Shown here in pieces: positions 54,523 to 63,463 of a stretch of DNA of 64,000 nt (position 1 is the first letter of the stretch; each line of letters begins with the position of its first letter). Below the pieces are notes generated by a model that worked only from the letters and a program-made list of their open reading frames with translations, did no database searches and had not been told where the DNA came from. The translations under genes and the position numbers were made by a program. This stretch comes from Lysinibacillus mangiferihumi (lineage in GTDB: Bacteria; Bacillota; Bacilli; Bacillales_A; Planococcaceae), in NCBI RefSeq assembly GCF_003049665.1, contig NZ_PYWM01000007.1:62001-126000 (forward strand), in the 5' to 3' direction.

Positions 54523-55453
54523 TTTTTTCTAATTTTATACATTTCCATGCTTGTTGTTGAATTGTACAGCGCACAATTGTGTCCTGCCCAATCTCACCAA
54601 TGTAGTTACCATCTGTATGACAATCAACGCTCTTTGCATGTACAACAATTTCAAATTGATCGCTTTGTAAAAAAGTTATTTCTTGAAATTTTGTATGCTT
54701 CTCAAAAAAAACAGTAGCGAAAACTAGTAGTAGCTTCCATCTTGCAATATTATGAACAATGGTTAATTCAATTTTGCCGTCCAATGCATTAGACATAGGT
54801 GAAATTTTCATTCCTCCACCAAAATACGGTTGATTGCTCGTTGCTACAAACCATACATTTTGAAATTGATGTGTTTGATTGTTTGTATAAACCGTTACAT
54901 CGAAACAAGTAAAACGAAACAGTCCCCTAACTACTGCCGCAGCATATGATAGTTTTCCTAATCCAATTTTATTAAAATAGTATTTTAGACGCGACTTATT
55001 AATATGCTTTGTGACATAGGCATCAAAGCCAAGCCCTGCATTATTGACGAATATTTCATGATGCATGGCTCCTAGTTGAAGCTTTCCTATATCTATCGAA
55101 CGCTCAAGCATTTCAGTTCTGAGGTAAGCTTCAATTTGTGTTGCATTTTGAAATGTTGGGAAATAACGTGCAAAGTCATTACCAGAGCCTGCACTTATCA
55201 CACCGATCACAACAAAATCATTATGTACAATGCCACTAACTACCTCATGAACGGTACCATCTCCACCAACAACAATGATCAACTTTTTTAATCGCCCATT
55301 TTGTGCCCATTGGCTCGCAATTTCTTGACCATGCCCTTCATATTGTGTCATAGCGACTTGATAATCAATCGTTAAATGTCGTTGTAATCTATTCCAAACA
55401 ATTTTCCCTTTGCCATTTCCTGCACGCTCATTGACAATAAATAATACATGCAT
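54500..55453 (-). CDS. ytlR: Lipid/diacylglycerol kinase family protein YtlR
   Basis: 317 aa. DAGK catalytic domain: FIVNERAGNGKGK, the nucleotide loop VVGGDGTVHEV, and ISAGSGNDFAR; VNNAGLGFDAYVT and DGKIELTIVH in the C-terminal domain. The family phosphorylates diacylglycerol, undecaprenol or sphingoid lipids; the substrate of YtlR is not established. The start is 3 nt after the NERD gene stop and its ribosome site (GAGGA) lies in that gene, so the two are coupled. Confidence 0.85.
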   Translation of the reverse strand: MHVLFIVNERAGNGKGKIVWNRLQRHLTIDYQVAMTQYEGHGQEIASQWAQNGRLKKLIIVVGGDGTVHEVVSGIVHNDFVVIGVISAGSGNDFARYFPTFQNATQIEAYLRTEMLERSIDIGKLQLGAMHHEIFVNNAGLGFDAYVTKHINKSRLKYYFNKIGLGKLSYAAAVVRGLFRFTCFDVTVYTNNQTHQFQNVWFVATSNQPYFGGGMKISPMSNALDGKIELTIVHNIARWKLLLVFATVFFEKHTKFQEITFLQSDQFEIVVHAKSVDCHTDGNYIGEIGQDTIVRCTIQQQAWKCIKLEKTKNVISQ

Positions 55454-55456
55454 CTG

Positions 55457-56464
55457 TTAGTCCTCAGCTTTTGAAGATGTCTGTTGCCAAATATCGCGAT
55501 TAAACGAAGTCGTTTGGACGTTATTTAAAATTGTTTGGGCAGCGCGGATTTGCATATGCTTCATAGGAGATGATACATTTCTTAAAGCATGCATCCATTC
55601 ATTATAATTACGACGATCCACTAATCGCACGTTAAAAGATGAGCCTGGATAATCGAAATAGCCATTGCGTGTTAAAATAACTTTGCGAATCGGCATGTCG
55701 ACTTGATCTTGCTTAAATAATTGAGTTAACACAGATTCCATTCTACTTAAATTAATCATTGGATTCAGTACTTTCGAATCTTTTGTGCCCACTTTTTTCT
55801 CCCAAAAACGGTCACTTCCACCTACATACACTGCTTGATTCTCTGCCTCAAGTACAGTAATACAAATACATTCCGTAGGTGACATTAACACAACATCTAG
55901 CTCAATTGGCGCCTTCCTCACTTGCAAAATAGGATAGTAAAAAACTAAATAATTATCTGGTAATTTTTGCAGCAATGTACGTAACAAAGAATCACGCAAA
56001 AATCGAGGATCGACATAAGATTTTTCTCGCAAAGTGGAGCTCGCCCACTTCATTTGGAAATGAAAAAACTGATCTATAAACATTCGCTTTAACTCATGAA
56101 TAGACTGAGGTGCGTAAACTATATTCGGTTCAAATGACAGAGTTGTTTCTTCTTCGGGGATAATATCTTCGTCATTTGTCAATTCATTTGTAACGTCTAT
56201 TTGCTCAATGTCTTCTTGCACGTCTTCTTTGTGTCGCCCTGCAAAAATCTTTTTAAAGAGTGAGAAGCGCTCTTTTTCTTCAAATACATCATTGACTTTT
56301 TCATTCGCCGTATGCTGCCACTCGGTAATATCTTCGCCCAATTCCCATTGACGTTTAATTCGATCCCATTGACTTTTCTTTAAACGTACAAATTGCGTTG
56401 GATATCTAGCTAAATCAATTTGATAACGTGAAATATAATCTTGTATTTTCACTAATTGTGCCAT
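55457..56464 (-). CDS. NERD-domain-like protein (probable YtlQ homologue)
   Basis: 335 aa. The first 130 residues are charged and probably partly disordered. The second half has the beta-rich pattern YLVFYYPILQVRKAPIELDV, then a stretch like the PD-(D/E)xK core of nuclease-related (NERD) domains with IELDVVL and ITVLE. No catalysis is shown for this type. Position next to ytlR suggests YtlQ, a call made by context. GGAGTGA precedes the ATG. A near-perfect palindrome (56521-56533) lies in its promoter region. Confidence 0.6.
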   Translation of the reverse strand: MAQLVKIQDYISRYQIDLARYPTQFVRLKKSQWDRIKRQWELGEDITEWQHTANEKVNDVFEEKERFSLFKKIFAGRHKEDVQEDIEQIDVTNELTNDEDIIPEEETTLSFEPNIVYAPQSIHELKRMFIDQFFHFQMKWASSTLREKSYVDPRFLRDSLLRTLLQKLPDNYLVFYYPILQVRKAPIELDVVLMSPTECICITVLEAENQAVYVGGSDRFWEKKVGTKDSKVLNPMINLSRMESVLTQLFKQDQVDMPIRKVILTRNGYFDYPGSSFNVRLVDRRNYNEWMHALRNVSSPMKHMQIRAAQTILNNVQTTSFNRDIWQQTSSKAED

Positions 56465-56520
56465 GTTTTGGTCACTCCAATCTTACTGCCCCATATCAAA
56501 TTCGCCTCGTTATTAGTCGG

Positions 56521-56533
56521 TATCACCGTGATA
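56521..56533. promoter_or_regulatory. Possible operator palindrome
   Basis: TATCACCGTGATA is a palindrome around one central base, about 57 nt upstream of the NERD gene and between it and the dat terminator. A regulator cannot be named. Confidence 0.35.
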
Positions 56534-56601
56534 TCGAATAAAGGCGCTATCTTTTTTATTTTACATGACGTTTCAGGAGAATACATGCATATTTTGTTCT
56601 A

Positions 56602-56659
56602 TAAAAAAGAGCTACCCTTATAACTCGGCTAATAACCAAGTTTTAGGTAGCTCTTTTTA
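56602..56659 (-). terminator. Terminator after dat
   Basis: AAAAAGAGCTACC pairs with GGTAGCTCTTTTT with an inner AACT/AGTT stem; T run on the minus strand. Confidence 0.88.
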
Positions 56660-56673
56660 ATCATATATACATA

Positions 56674-57525
56674 TTAAGCATTATTTGAAATTGGTAATTT
56701 TGCCTCAAATGCTTTTTGTAAATTACGAGTCCATTCACCAGGAACACCTGCACCAATTTGCTGACCGTCCACATCGATAACCGGTGTCACTTCAGATGAA
56801 ACAGAAGACACAATAATTTCATCCATTGCTAATAAATCGCCTTTCGTCATCGGCTCTTCAATCACTGGTAAATTTATTTCAGCTGCACATTTTAATATAA
56901 CTTGGCGTGTAATACCATTTAAGATGTAGTTATTTGCTGGGTGCGTATAAAGTTTACCATCTTTAATACCATAGACATTAGCAGAAGAACATTCTGTGAT
57001 AATATCTCCACGGTGTAAAATGGCTTCGTAGCAACCTTTTTCAGATGCCTCTTGTTTCGCAAGTACTGCTCCAAGTAAATTTAAAGATTTAATATCACAA
57101 CGTAACCATCGAACATCTTCCACCAATGTTGCTTTTACACCCTTTTCGAAATTTTCAATTGAACGTTCACCAGTTTTAACATTACCTGTTAGAACTGCTG
57201 GTACGCTTGCATCCGGGAAAATGTGGTTACGAGAAGTTGTGCCACGTGTAATTTGGAAGTAAACATGACCTGTATCTAAATTATTTTTTTCGATTAAATC
57301 ATGCAATAATTTGTGTAATACATCTTTTGTATAAGGGATTACAAGACGAATTTTTTCGGCACTAGCATAGAAACGATCAATGTGCTCTTGAGCTGTGAAC
57401 ATATGTCCGTTATATACTTTGATTACTTCGTAAATACCGTCACCAAATTGATAACCACGGTCTTCTGGTGAAACTGTAATAGATCCTTCTTCAACGATTT
57501 GATCATTCCATAATGAGTATGCCAT
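56674..57525 (-). CDS. dat: D-amino-acid aminotransferase Dat
   Basis: 283 aa class IV PLP enzyme. It opens MAYSLWNDQIVEEGSI and, from memory, is nearly the same as the L. sphaericus D-amino-acid transaminase, differing at only a few positions. The PLP lysine is in CDIKSLNLLGAVLAKQEA; EDRGYQFGDGIYEV and the late TECSSANVYGI are family marks. It interconverts D-Ala, D-Glu and D-Asp with their 2-oxo acids, supplying D-amino acids for the wall. In this genus D-Asp for the cross-bridge could come from it, with the D-Asp ligase 5 kb away. AAAGGATG precedes the ATG. Confidence 0.97.
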   Translation of the reverse strand: MAYSLWNDQIVEEGSITVSPEDRGYQFGDGIYEVIKVYNGHMFTAQEHIDRFYASAEKIRLVIPYTKDVLHKLLHDLIEKNNLDTGHVYFQITRGTTSRNHIFPDASVPAVLTGNVKTGERSIENFEKGVKATLVEDVRWLRCDIKSLNLLGAVLAKQEASEKGCYEAILHRGDIITECSSANVYGIKDGKLYTHPANNYILNGITRQVILKCAAEINLPVIEEPMTKGDLLAMDEIIVSSVSSEVTPVIDVDGQQIGAGVPGEWTRNLQKAFEAKLPISNNA

Positions 57526-57636
57526 GTTTAAACATCCTTTTCATTTTTAAGTTATTTTCACGTTTTCAAGTACGATGATTCCCACTACACAATGAAGTAA
57601 GACCAGATGCAGTAAATCAAAGTAGATCTTTCAGTG

Positions 57637-57681
57637 AAGTGCTTTGCGTGTGAAGCTTCTTGATCACTTTCGCAAGCACAT
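57637..57681 (-). other. Stable hairpin between pepV and dat
   Basis: GTGCTT/AAGCAC, TGCG/CGCA and GTGA/TCAC stems nest around a short loop that contains GAAGCTTC. On the minus strand, after pepV, no T run follows, so it may be a processing or weak termination signal. Confidence 0.5.
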
Positions 57682-57701
57682 CACGTCCTTACTGATTACA
57701 C

Positions 57702-59105
57702 TTACTTCCCAGCCAGTTCTGCAATGGCTTCTGCATAAATAGCAGCAGCTTGTACTAATTTATCAACAATTACATATTCATCCGCACGATGCATGACATC
57801 TGGATCACCAGGGAAAAGCATGCCGAATGCCACACCTTTTTTCAAGACGCGCGCATACGTTCCACCACCAGTTGAAAGCAAAGGTGTATCGTTATCCCCC
57901 GTTTGTCGGCGGTAAATACCAGCTAACGTTTGGATTAACGGATCGTCCTCACTAACATAATGAGGTTTTGAGTTTTCTTGAATATCGAGTGAAAATCCTT
58001 TATCTGCAGCTAATCGTTGCGCTTCTGTTATTTTGTCATCAAATGGATACGTTACAGAGTAGCGTAAACTAATAACAATGTTGCCTCCTTGCTTTGCATC
58101 ATACGTTACAATACCCGGATTTAATGTTGTTTTTCCAGACATGTCATCTTCATATTGTAATGCTAGTGCGTGACCATAATGATCCTGATGGAATACATCA
58201 ACGATAAAATCGACAAATTGCTTACTTCCTTCAGTCGTTAACTCTTGTTGTAAAAATGCTGCAAGGTAAACAGCTGCATTGATACCTTTTTCAGGTTCCA
58301 TTGCATGGGCTGCTTTTCCTTTGATAGTTATTATATAGTGAGAACCCTCCATTAATAAAGAGCCTTCTAGCTGATTTTTACTTAAAAATGTTTGAAAATT
58401 CTGTTCAAATAGTGAAGATACGAATTGAACTGTCGCTTTCGCAAAATCAGGTACCATATTTGAACGCTTTCCAGCATTAAATAGTAGTAGCTGTTCTTTC
58501 GTAACATCCCCCGTCTGCTTTTGGGAGAACACAAGCGCAGCAATGCCTTTTTCGGCATTAATCAGTGGGAAATCCGCATCAGGAGCGAAACCGATTGTTG
58601 GCATTTCCTCGTTTTTAAAATAGTGGTCGACACAGCGGAAACCTGTTTCTTCATCTGTACCGATAATCATACGCACACGTTTGTTTAATTGAATGCCTGC
58701 ATCTTTTACAAGCTTCATTGCCATCCATGCAGCAACTGTTGGGCCCTTATCGTCAATAGCACCGCGCGCAAATAGTTTTCCATCTGCAATAGTGCCGCTA
58801 AAAGGTGGATACGTCCAGTTTGATTCATCACCTACAGGGACAACATCTACGTGACATAAAATACCGAGTAATTCTTCACCTTGGCCCATTTCGATATGTC
58901 CAGCATAATTATCAACATTTTTTGTTTGTAACCCTTGTGCTTTCCCTTTCGCTAACAACCATTCCAACGCCTTTAACGGTCCTTCACCAAAAGGCACATC
59001 CGCAGTTATTGTTTTTTCATCCAGTACACTATTAATTTGCACAAGCTCTTGCAACTCTTGAATTAATTCATCTTGTCTTTCTTTTGCAACCTGTAACCAA
59101 TCCAT
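57702..59105 (-). CDS. pepV: Dipeptidase PepV (Sapep/M20 family)
   Basis: 467 aa. M20 metallopeptidase features: LCHVDVVPVGDESNW (first zinc ligand), FARGAIDDKGPTVA (bridging Asp), IGTDEETGFRCVDHYF (catalytic Glu pair), APDADFP and the late STGGGTYARVL and GMLFPGDPDVMHRADE. The dimerisation or lid domain is inserted about 185-380. It cleaves dipeptides in the cytosol with broad specificity. The ATG at 59105 follows GGAGGAGG; the frame goes up to 59123 without need. B. subtilis ytjP is its counterpart, also near ytzE. Confidence 0.94.
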   Translation of the reverse strand: MDWLQVAKERQDELIQELQELVQINSVLDEKTITADVPFGEGPLKALEWLLAKGKAQGLQTKNVDNYAGHIEMGQGEELLGILCHVDVVPVGDESNWTYPPFSGTIADGKLFARGAIDDKGPTVAAWMAMKLVKDAGIQLNKRVRMIIGTDEETGFRCVDHYFKNEEMPTIGFAPDADFPLINAEKGIAALVFSQKQTGDVTKEQLLLFNAGKRSNMVPDFAKATVQFVSSLFEQNFQTFLSKNQLEGSLLMEGSHYIITIKGKAAHAMEPEKGINAAVYLAAFLQQELTTEGSKQFVDFIVDVFHQDHYGHALALQYEDDMSGKTTLNPGIVTYDAKQGGNIVISLRYSVTYPFDDKITEAQRLAADKGFSLDIQENSKPHYVSEDDPLIQTLAGIYRRQTGDNDTPLLSTGGGTYARVLKKGVAFGMLFPGDPDVMHRADEYVIVDKLVQAAAIYAEAIAELAGK

Positions 59106-59123
59106 TCTATGTACCTCCTCCAT

Positions 59124-59463
59124 TTTATAATAAGATTATTCTACTCTTTACTAAAAAAAATTCAATCATCTTTCTAACTATCATTTTCTTATCTTTCCTT
59201 TACACTACCACATATAGCATCTTTTTCACTAATCTCCACAAAATACAGCGCAAACTTTATGAATTAATTGTAAATTTCCACGGCATTCACTAGAAAATCA
59301 CATCATTATTCTATATAATAGAGTTATCAGAATTATTTGTTCTGAACATAAAATTAGAAAAGGGGATGTCTAAGGCAGCTACTTAATAGCCTCAGTGCAC
59401 TCCGCACATATTGTCGTCCGCTAGTCTTTGCCAAGTGAATTAAGATGAAGGAGTGGTTCATTT
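59124..59463. other. Intergenic region pepV / ytzE
   Basis: 340 bp between divergent genes. A TATAAT at 59314-59319 may serve ytzE, without a good -35. A very short frame at 59367 (MSKAAT) with AAAAGGGG ahead could be a mini-leader, but is too short to judge. Nothing else recognised. Confidence 0.4.
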
Positions 59464-59685
59464 ATGAAACCAACTACTGATCGAATGCTTAATCGTATTA
59501 AAGATGTGTACATGTTTATTTTAGACAAAGGAACCGTGTCTACACAGGATTTAGTCGAAGAGTTTAGCATCACTCCTCGCACCGTTCAAAGAGATTTGAA
59601 CGTGTTAGCCTTTAACGATTTGGTGATGAGTCCAAGTCGAGGCAAATGGACAACGACGAGTAAAAAAGTAAAATTGACGTCTTAG
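59464..59685 (+). CDS. ytzE: Small DeoR-type HTH protein YtzE
   Basis: 73 aa. It is only the DNA-binding part of a DeoR family regulator: GTVSTQDLVEEFSITPRTVQRDLNVL forms the winged helix-turn-helix, with no effector domain. B. subtilis YtzE is a protein of the same type and size in the same area. Target genes are unknown; the MFS gene downstream is a candidate. GGAG(TGG) precedes the ATG. It is followed by a strong terminator. Confidence 0.85.
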   Translation: MKPTTDRMLNRIKDVYMFILDKGTVSTQDLVEEFSITPRTVQRDLNVLAFNDLVMSPSRGKWTTTSKKVKLTS

Positions 59686-59720
59686 TTTTTGCGCACTTTG
59701 CGTAAAGCATTTTTGTATGG

Positions 59721-59759
59721 AAAAAGAATGACCTTTCGTCGGGGTCATTCTTTTTTTCT
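59721..59759 (+). terminator. Terminator after ytzE
   Basis: AAAGAATGACC pairs with GGTCATTCTTT and is followed by a T run. Confidence 0.9.
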
Positions 59760-59825
59760 ATTTACAAAGCACTTTATTATCCGTTACACTCGAAACATTC
59801 TACATGTTGAGAGGAGGATAATTCT

Positions 59826-60990
59826 ATGAAACTATCCAAAATGTTTCATCCACTTGTTTGGATTATTTTAGGTGGAACGATTTTCACACGTGTTGCAAGC
59901 TTTATGGCAATGCCTTTTTTAGCTATCTATTTACATAACGAAATTGATGCCTCCCCTTTACAAATAGGATTGACCATTGGTATCGCGCCACTTATTTCTA
60001 CAGTAGGTGGATTTTTCGGCGGTTACTTAACAGATCGCTTTGGTCGAAAAAGTATTATTTTACTTACGATCCTCGTATGGAGTATTGTGTTCTTTGGTTT
60101 TGCAACAGCGCATACAATTTGGTTTTTCGTCATTCTAAATGCGTTGAACGGGTTATGTCGCTCCTTCTTTGAACCTTCTACACAAGCTTTAATGATTGAC
60201 TTTACTCCTGCTGATAAACGAAAACGATTGTTTTCATTGCGTTACACAGCCATTAATATCGCCGCAGTCTTAGGACCACTTATTGGTGTATATATTGCGA
60301 CATTATCTAGTTCTAGCGTGCCGTTTATGTTGACAGGCGCTATGTACATTGTTTATGCCATATTTTTATTTTTCGTTTTGAATCGTTACAAAATGCAACA
60401 GCAAAAGCCGATGATACACACAAAAGTGCTACCAAACCTTTACAATTCTTTTAACAAATCGTGTACTGCTAAGCTTTATTTTCGGGGCAATCTTAATAAA
60501 TATTGGCTACTCCCAATTCGACTCAACACTTCCTCAACTTATCGAGCTCAAAATTGAAGATGGAGCCAAGCTCTATTCCCTACTGATTTCGTTAAATGCG
60601 GCGGTTGTGCTTTTACTACAATTACCGATTAGTATTTTTTCAGAGCGCTTCACATCAACAACGATACTTCTTATCGGTATTTTGTTCTTTGCCATTGGTT
60701 TAGCATTATTTGGCGTATCTACAAACTATCCGCTGTTTATTTGTGCAATGGTTCTTTTTACAGTTGGTGAAATATTTGCTTTCCCTACAATGAATGTTAT
60801 GATTGATGAAATAGCGCCAGAGACACAAAAAGCTACATATTTAGGTGCAGCCCAATTTAAAAATTTAGGCGGTTTTATTGGTCCTATTATAGGTGGCTGG
60901 CTGTTAACACACTATATTAATACAATGTTTATCGTCATTGCTGCTCTTGTTTTATGTAGTTCCCTATTTTATCGACCCAAAACACAATAA
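59826..60990 (+). pseudogene. MFS transporter with a frameshift
   Basis: Two frames together make one major facilitator protein. The first (from ATG 59826, with GAGAGGAGG upstream) has helices 1-6 including the motif GGYLTDRFGRKSI between helices 2 and 3. It stays meaningful to about 60420; after that the sense passes to the +1 frame, which reads TNRVLLSFIFGAILINIGY (helix 7) on through 60990. The shift lies between about 60424 and 60443, near AAAA and AAA runs; removing one A would give a 387-aa protein. No stop codon is seen between the two frames near the junction. It is either a real loss of function or a sequencing error in an A run. Confidence 0.88.
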
Positions 60991-61034
60991 ATAAGCACGA
61001 GTCCAGTAGGCATCCTACTTGTCTCGTGCTTTTA
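60991..61034. terminator. Shared terminator between MFS and GGDEF genes
   Basis: AAGCACGAG pairs with CTCGTGCTT with an inner AGTAGG/CCTACT stem, between convergent genes. Confidence 0.85.
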
Positions 61035-61058
61035 CTTATAACCGTTGTAAAACTACGT

Positions 61059-62573
61059 TTATTGATTGTATTTTTCTTCTGTTGAAGCTACTTCATGATA
61101 ACTAGAATATTGGTCCTTACCTGCTTTCTTTGACTGATATAAAGCCTTATCTGCTCTTTCAAATATACTTAACTCGGATTCATTCGGCTTTTCACAAATC
61201 ACGCCACCCATACTAACAGAAAGAACCGACCATTTATGATTCTCTACATTTTTTATTCTACGGATTTTCTCCAAAATAGCACTTGCTACTTGTACCATAT
61301 GTTCATTGTTCGTATCATATAGAACAATTGCAAATTCATCTCCACCAAATCTTACAACGAAACCTTCTGTTCTTACGACGTCTTTTAAAATATTAGCCGT
61401 TTCAATAAGAATCCTATCTCCTTCAGCATGTCCAAATTGATCATTTACTTGCTTAAAGTTATCCAAATCTATTAATAATAAACCAGGCGTATTGGCTTTT
61501 CTTTTTTTCAATAATTTATCCATTTTACTAATGTATGTTGCACGATTATATACATTTGTTAGTGGATCATAGGTTGCAAGATGTATCGTTTTAGAAAATA
61601 GCCTATTAATAACGACTAACATAATTAACGCTGTTACTAATGCAATCATTAAAACATACCAAAACTGTTTTGTATTATTGGCAAGTGCATTTAACTCTGT
61701 ACGATTGCCATATTTGACATATACTACCCGTTTTGTTGAGGCACCGCGCACCGTCTCTGCTTCATACGGTAAAAAACGATAGGTTTCTATATAGCCATCC
61801 TCTAATATTTGCTGATATTCAGATGGCTTCATTGTCTGTAGTGCCGCCTTAAAATGATCCTGAAATTTTTTTGTTTGATTTTTCACAGTTACCCGAGTGG
61901 ATTCGGTGTCCAAGAAAAAAACACCGCCTGCACTAATCGTTCGAACCTCCAGCAAGTCATTATACTTTTCAACTAAATATGCAGCGGTTTTTCCAAAGTT
62001 AAATGTTTGAAAGACAGGGACTTCATTTAATTCCAAACCGAGCTCTAATAAATACTTTTTATCAGGCGTTGCTAAATAACTAAATTTACGGTACTCACCA
62101 GTAGTGGTCGAAATATCTATGCCATCTGTATATAATTGCCCACTCTCTCTTCGTTCATCCAATAATGCCGAAAAATTTTTACAGCAAAGCGAAAAATTTA
62201 GACCTAAATCTTTTGGAAATGTAGTATAAATTACCGTATTTGTTTGATCCAATATGTATATATCCATACCATGTTGATTTTTCATTTGTTGTAAGTTCCA
62301 AGTGTCTATTTTTGGATTTCGCTTATAATAAGTAGCTAATGCTCTTAACTCTTTTTCCATCTGATCCGAAATGTTTTTATCAAAATAAAAGTGCGCATTA
62401 TCTACAGTTTGCATATCTGCAAGAATATGATTTTCAATTAATGTTCGGTTCCGATCTTCTTGTGTTCCAATATTTGTCACAAGAATTTGTCTGTTGACAT
62501 AAGAAATTACAGCAACAAGTATTAATGCAAAGGCAATTAAAGATATTAATAATTTAATCCGTAGTTTTTTCAT
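61059..62573 (-). CDS. Membrane diguanylate cyclase with extracytoplasmic sensor
   Basis: 504 aa. Two membrane helices (about 7-28 and 309-330) enclose an outside domain of about 280 residues resembling a double-Cache sensor (YILDQTNTVIYTTFP, SYLATPDKKYLLELGLEL). A GGDEF domain follows (about 345-490) with an intact VVRFGGDEFAIV site and LIDLDNFKQVNDQFGH. No RxxD inhibitory site. It should make c-di-GMP in response to an outside signal. Two ATGs occur; the second (62573) has GAGG at proper distance, so it is used. Ligand unknown. Confidence 0.88.
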   Translation of the reverse strand: MKKLRIKLLISLIAFALILVAVISYVNRQILVTNIGTQEDRNRTLIENHILADMQTVDNAHFYFDKNISDQMEKELRALATYYKRNPKIDTWNLQQMKNQHGMDIYILDQTNTVIYTTFPKDLGLNFSLCCKNFSALLDERRESGQLYTDGIDISTTTGEYRKFSYLATPDKKYLLELGLELNEVPVFQTFNFGKTAAYLVEKYNDLLEVRTISAGGVFFLDTESTRVTVKNQTKKFQDHFKAALQTMKPSEYQQILEDGYIETYRFLPYEAETVRGASTKRVVYVKYGNRTELNALANNTKQFWYVLMIALVTALIMLVVINRLFSKTIHLATYDPLTNVYNRATYISKMDKLLKKRKANTPGLLLIDLDNFKQVNDQFGHAEGDRILIETANILKDVVRTEGFVVRFGGDEFAIVLYDTNNEHMVQVASAILEKIRRIKNVENHKWSVLSVSMGGVICEKPNESELSIFERADKALYQSKKAGKDQYSSYHEVASTEEKYNQ

Positions 62574-62696
62574 TAACATGTCCTCTACTCATCTTCACTA
62601 TCTTTTTTTGAACAAAAAATATTTCCGGTACGTCAAGCCTCTCCCATGTTATTTTATTGATATATCATATTATACAGTTAATGGGACAAACATGTA

Positions 62697-62739
62697 TAAA
62701 AAAAATCCTCGATACTAAAAGTATAGCATCGAGGATTTT
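62697..62739 (-). terminator. Terminator after the pseudouridine synthase gene
   Basis: AAATCCTCGAT pairs with ATCGAGGATTT (inner ACT/AGT) with a long T run on the minus strand. Confidence 0.9.
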
Positions 62740-62741
62740 CT

Positions 62742-63455
62742 TTACTCTCTATTTTGTAAGCCTGCTAATTCTTCTGGCGTTAACTCGCGATATTCACCTA
62801 ATGCTAAGCTTTCATCAAGTTGTAAGCTCCCCATAGAAAGGCGTTTTAAGTAGATGACACGTTTACCTACTGCTTCAAACATCCTTTTTACCTGATGGAA
62901 TTTACCTTCTTGAATCGTCAATTCAATTTCTGATTGCGGGGCAGATTTCAGAATAACAAGCTTGCCTGGCTTTGTTACGTAGCCATCATCTAGTTCGACA
63001 CCACGCGCAAATTGTTCTCCATCATCTTGCGTAACAATCCCCTCTATTTTAGCATAGTACACCTTAGGTACATGCTTCTTTGGAGAAAGTAAGTTATGGG
63101 CCAAAACACCATCATTCGTTAACAGTAACAAGCCCTCTGTATCTTTATCTAAACGACCAACTGGGAATGGTTGAAAATGTTGATGTAGTGGGTCTAGTAA
63201 GTCAATGACCGTTTCATCGCGTACATCTTCTGTGGCAGAAATAACACCTGGTGGCTTATTCATCATGTAATACACAAACTCTGTATATACAACACGCTCA
63301 CCGAAAACTACAACACTTTGCTGCTCTGGATCAACATGCATTGCCGCATCTTTTACATACGTGCCATCAACAGAAACGGCCTTTTGTTTTAGGAGTTGCT
63401 TAACTTCCTTTCGTGAGCCATAGCCCATATTGGCTAGTAATTTATCTAAACGCAT
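62742..63455 (-). CDS. rsuA: 16S rRNA pseudouridine synthase, RsuA family (YtzG-like)
   Basis: 237 aa. An N-terminal S4 domain (RLDKLLANMGYGSRKEVKQL) precedes the catalytic domain with the active-site Asp in PVGRLDKDTEGLLLLTND, then KVYYAKIEG and QVKRMFEAVG. RsuA family members isomerise U516 in 16S rRNA. AGGAGGA precedes the ATG at 63455. It follows the flippase gene after 8 nt, the ytgP-ytzG pairing of B. subtilis, so the two are likely co-transcribed. Confidence 0.9.
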   Translation of the reverse strand: MRLDKLLANMGYGSRKEVKQLLKQKAVSVDGTYVKDAAMHVDPEQQSVVVFGERVVYTEFVYYMMNKPPGVISATEDVRDETVIDLLDPLHQHFQPFPVGRLDKDTEGLLLLTNDGVLAHNLLSPKKHVPKVYYAKIEGIVTQDDGEQFARGVELDDGYVTKPGKLVILKSAPQSEIELTIQEGKFHQVKRMFEAVGKRVIYLKRLSMGSLQLDESLALGEYRELTPEELAGLQNRE

Positions 63456-63463
63456 AGTTCCTC

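Noticed and set aside
60400-60450. Programmed frameshift in the MFS gene
   Set aside because: MFS transporters are not known to use one, and no slippery heptamer followed by a stable structure is evident; mutation or sequencing error is simpler.
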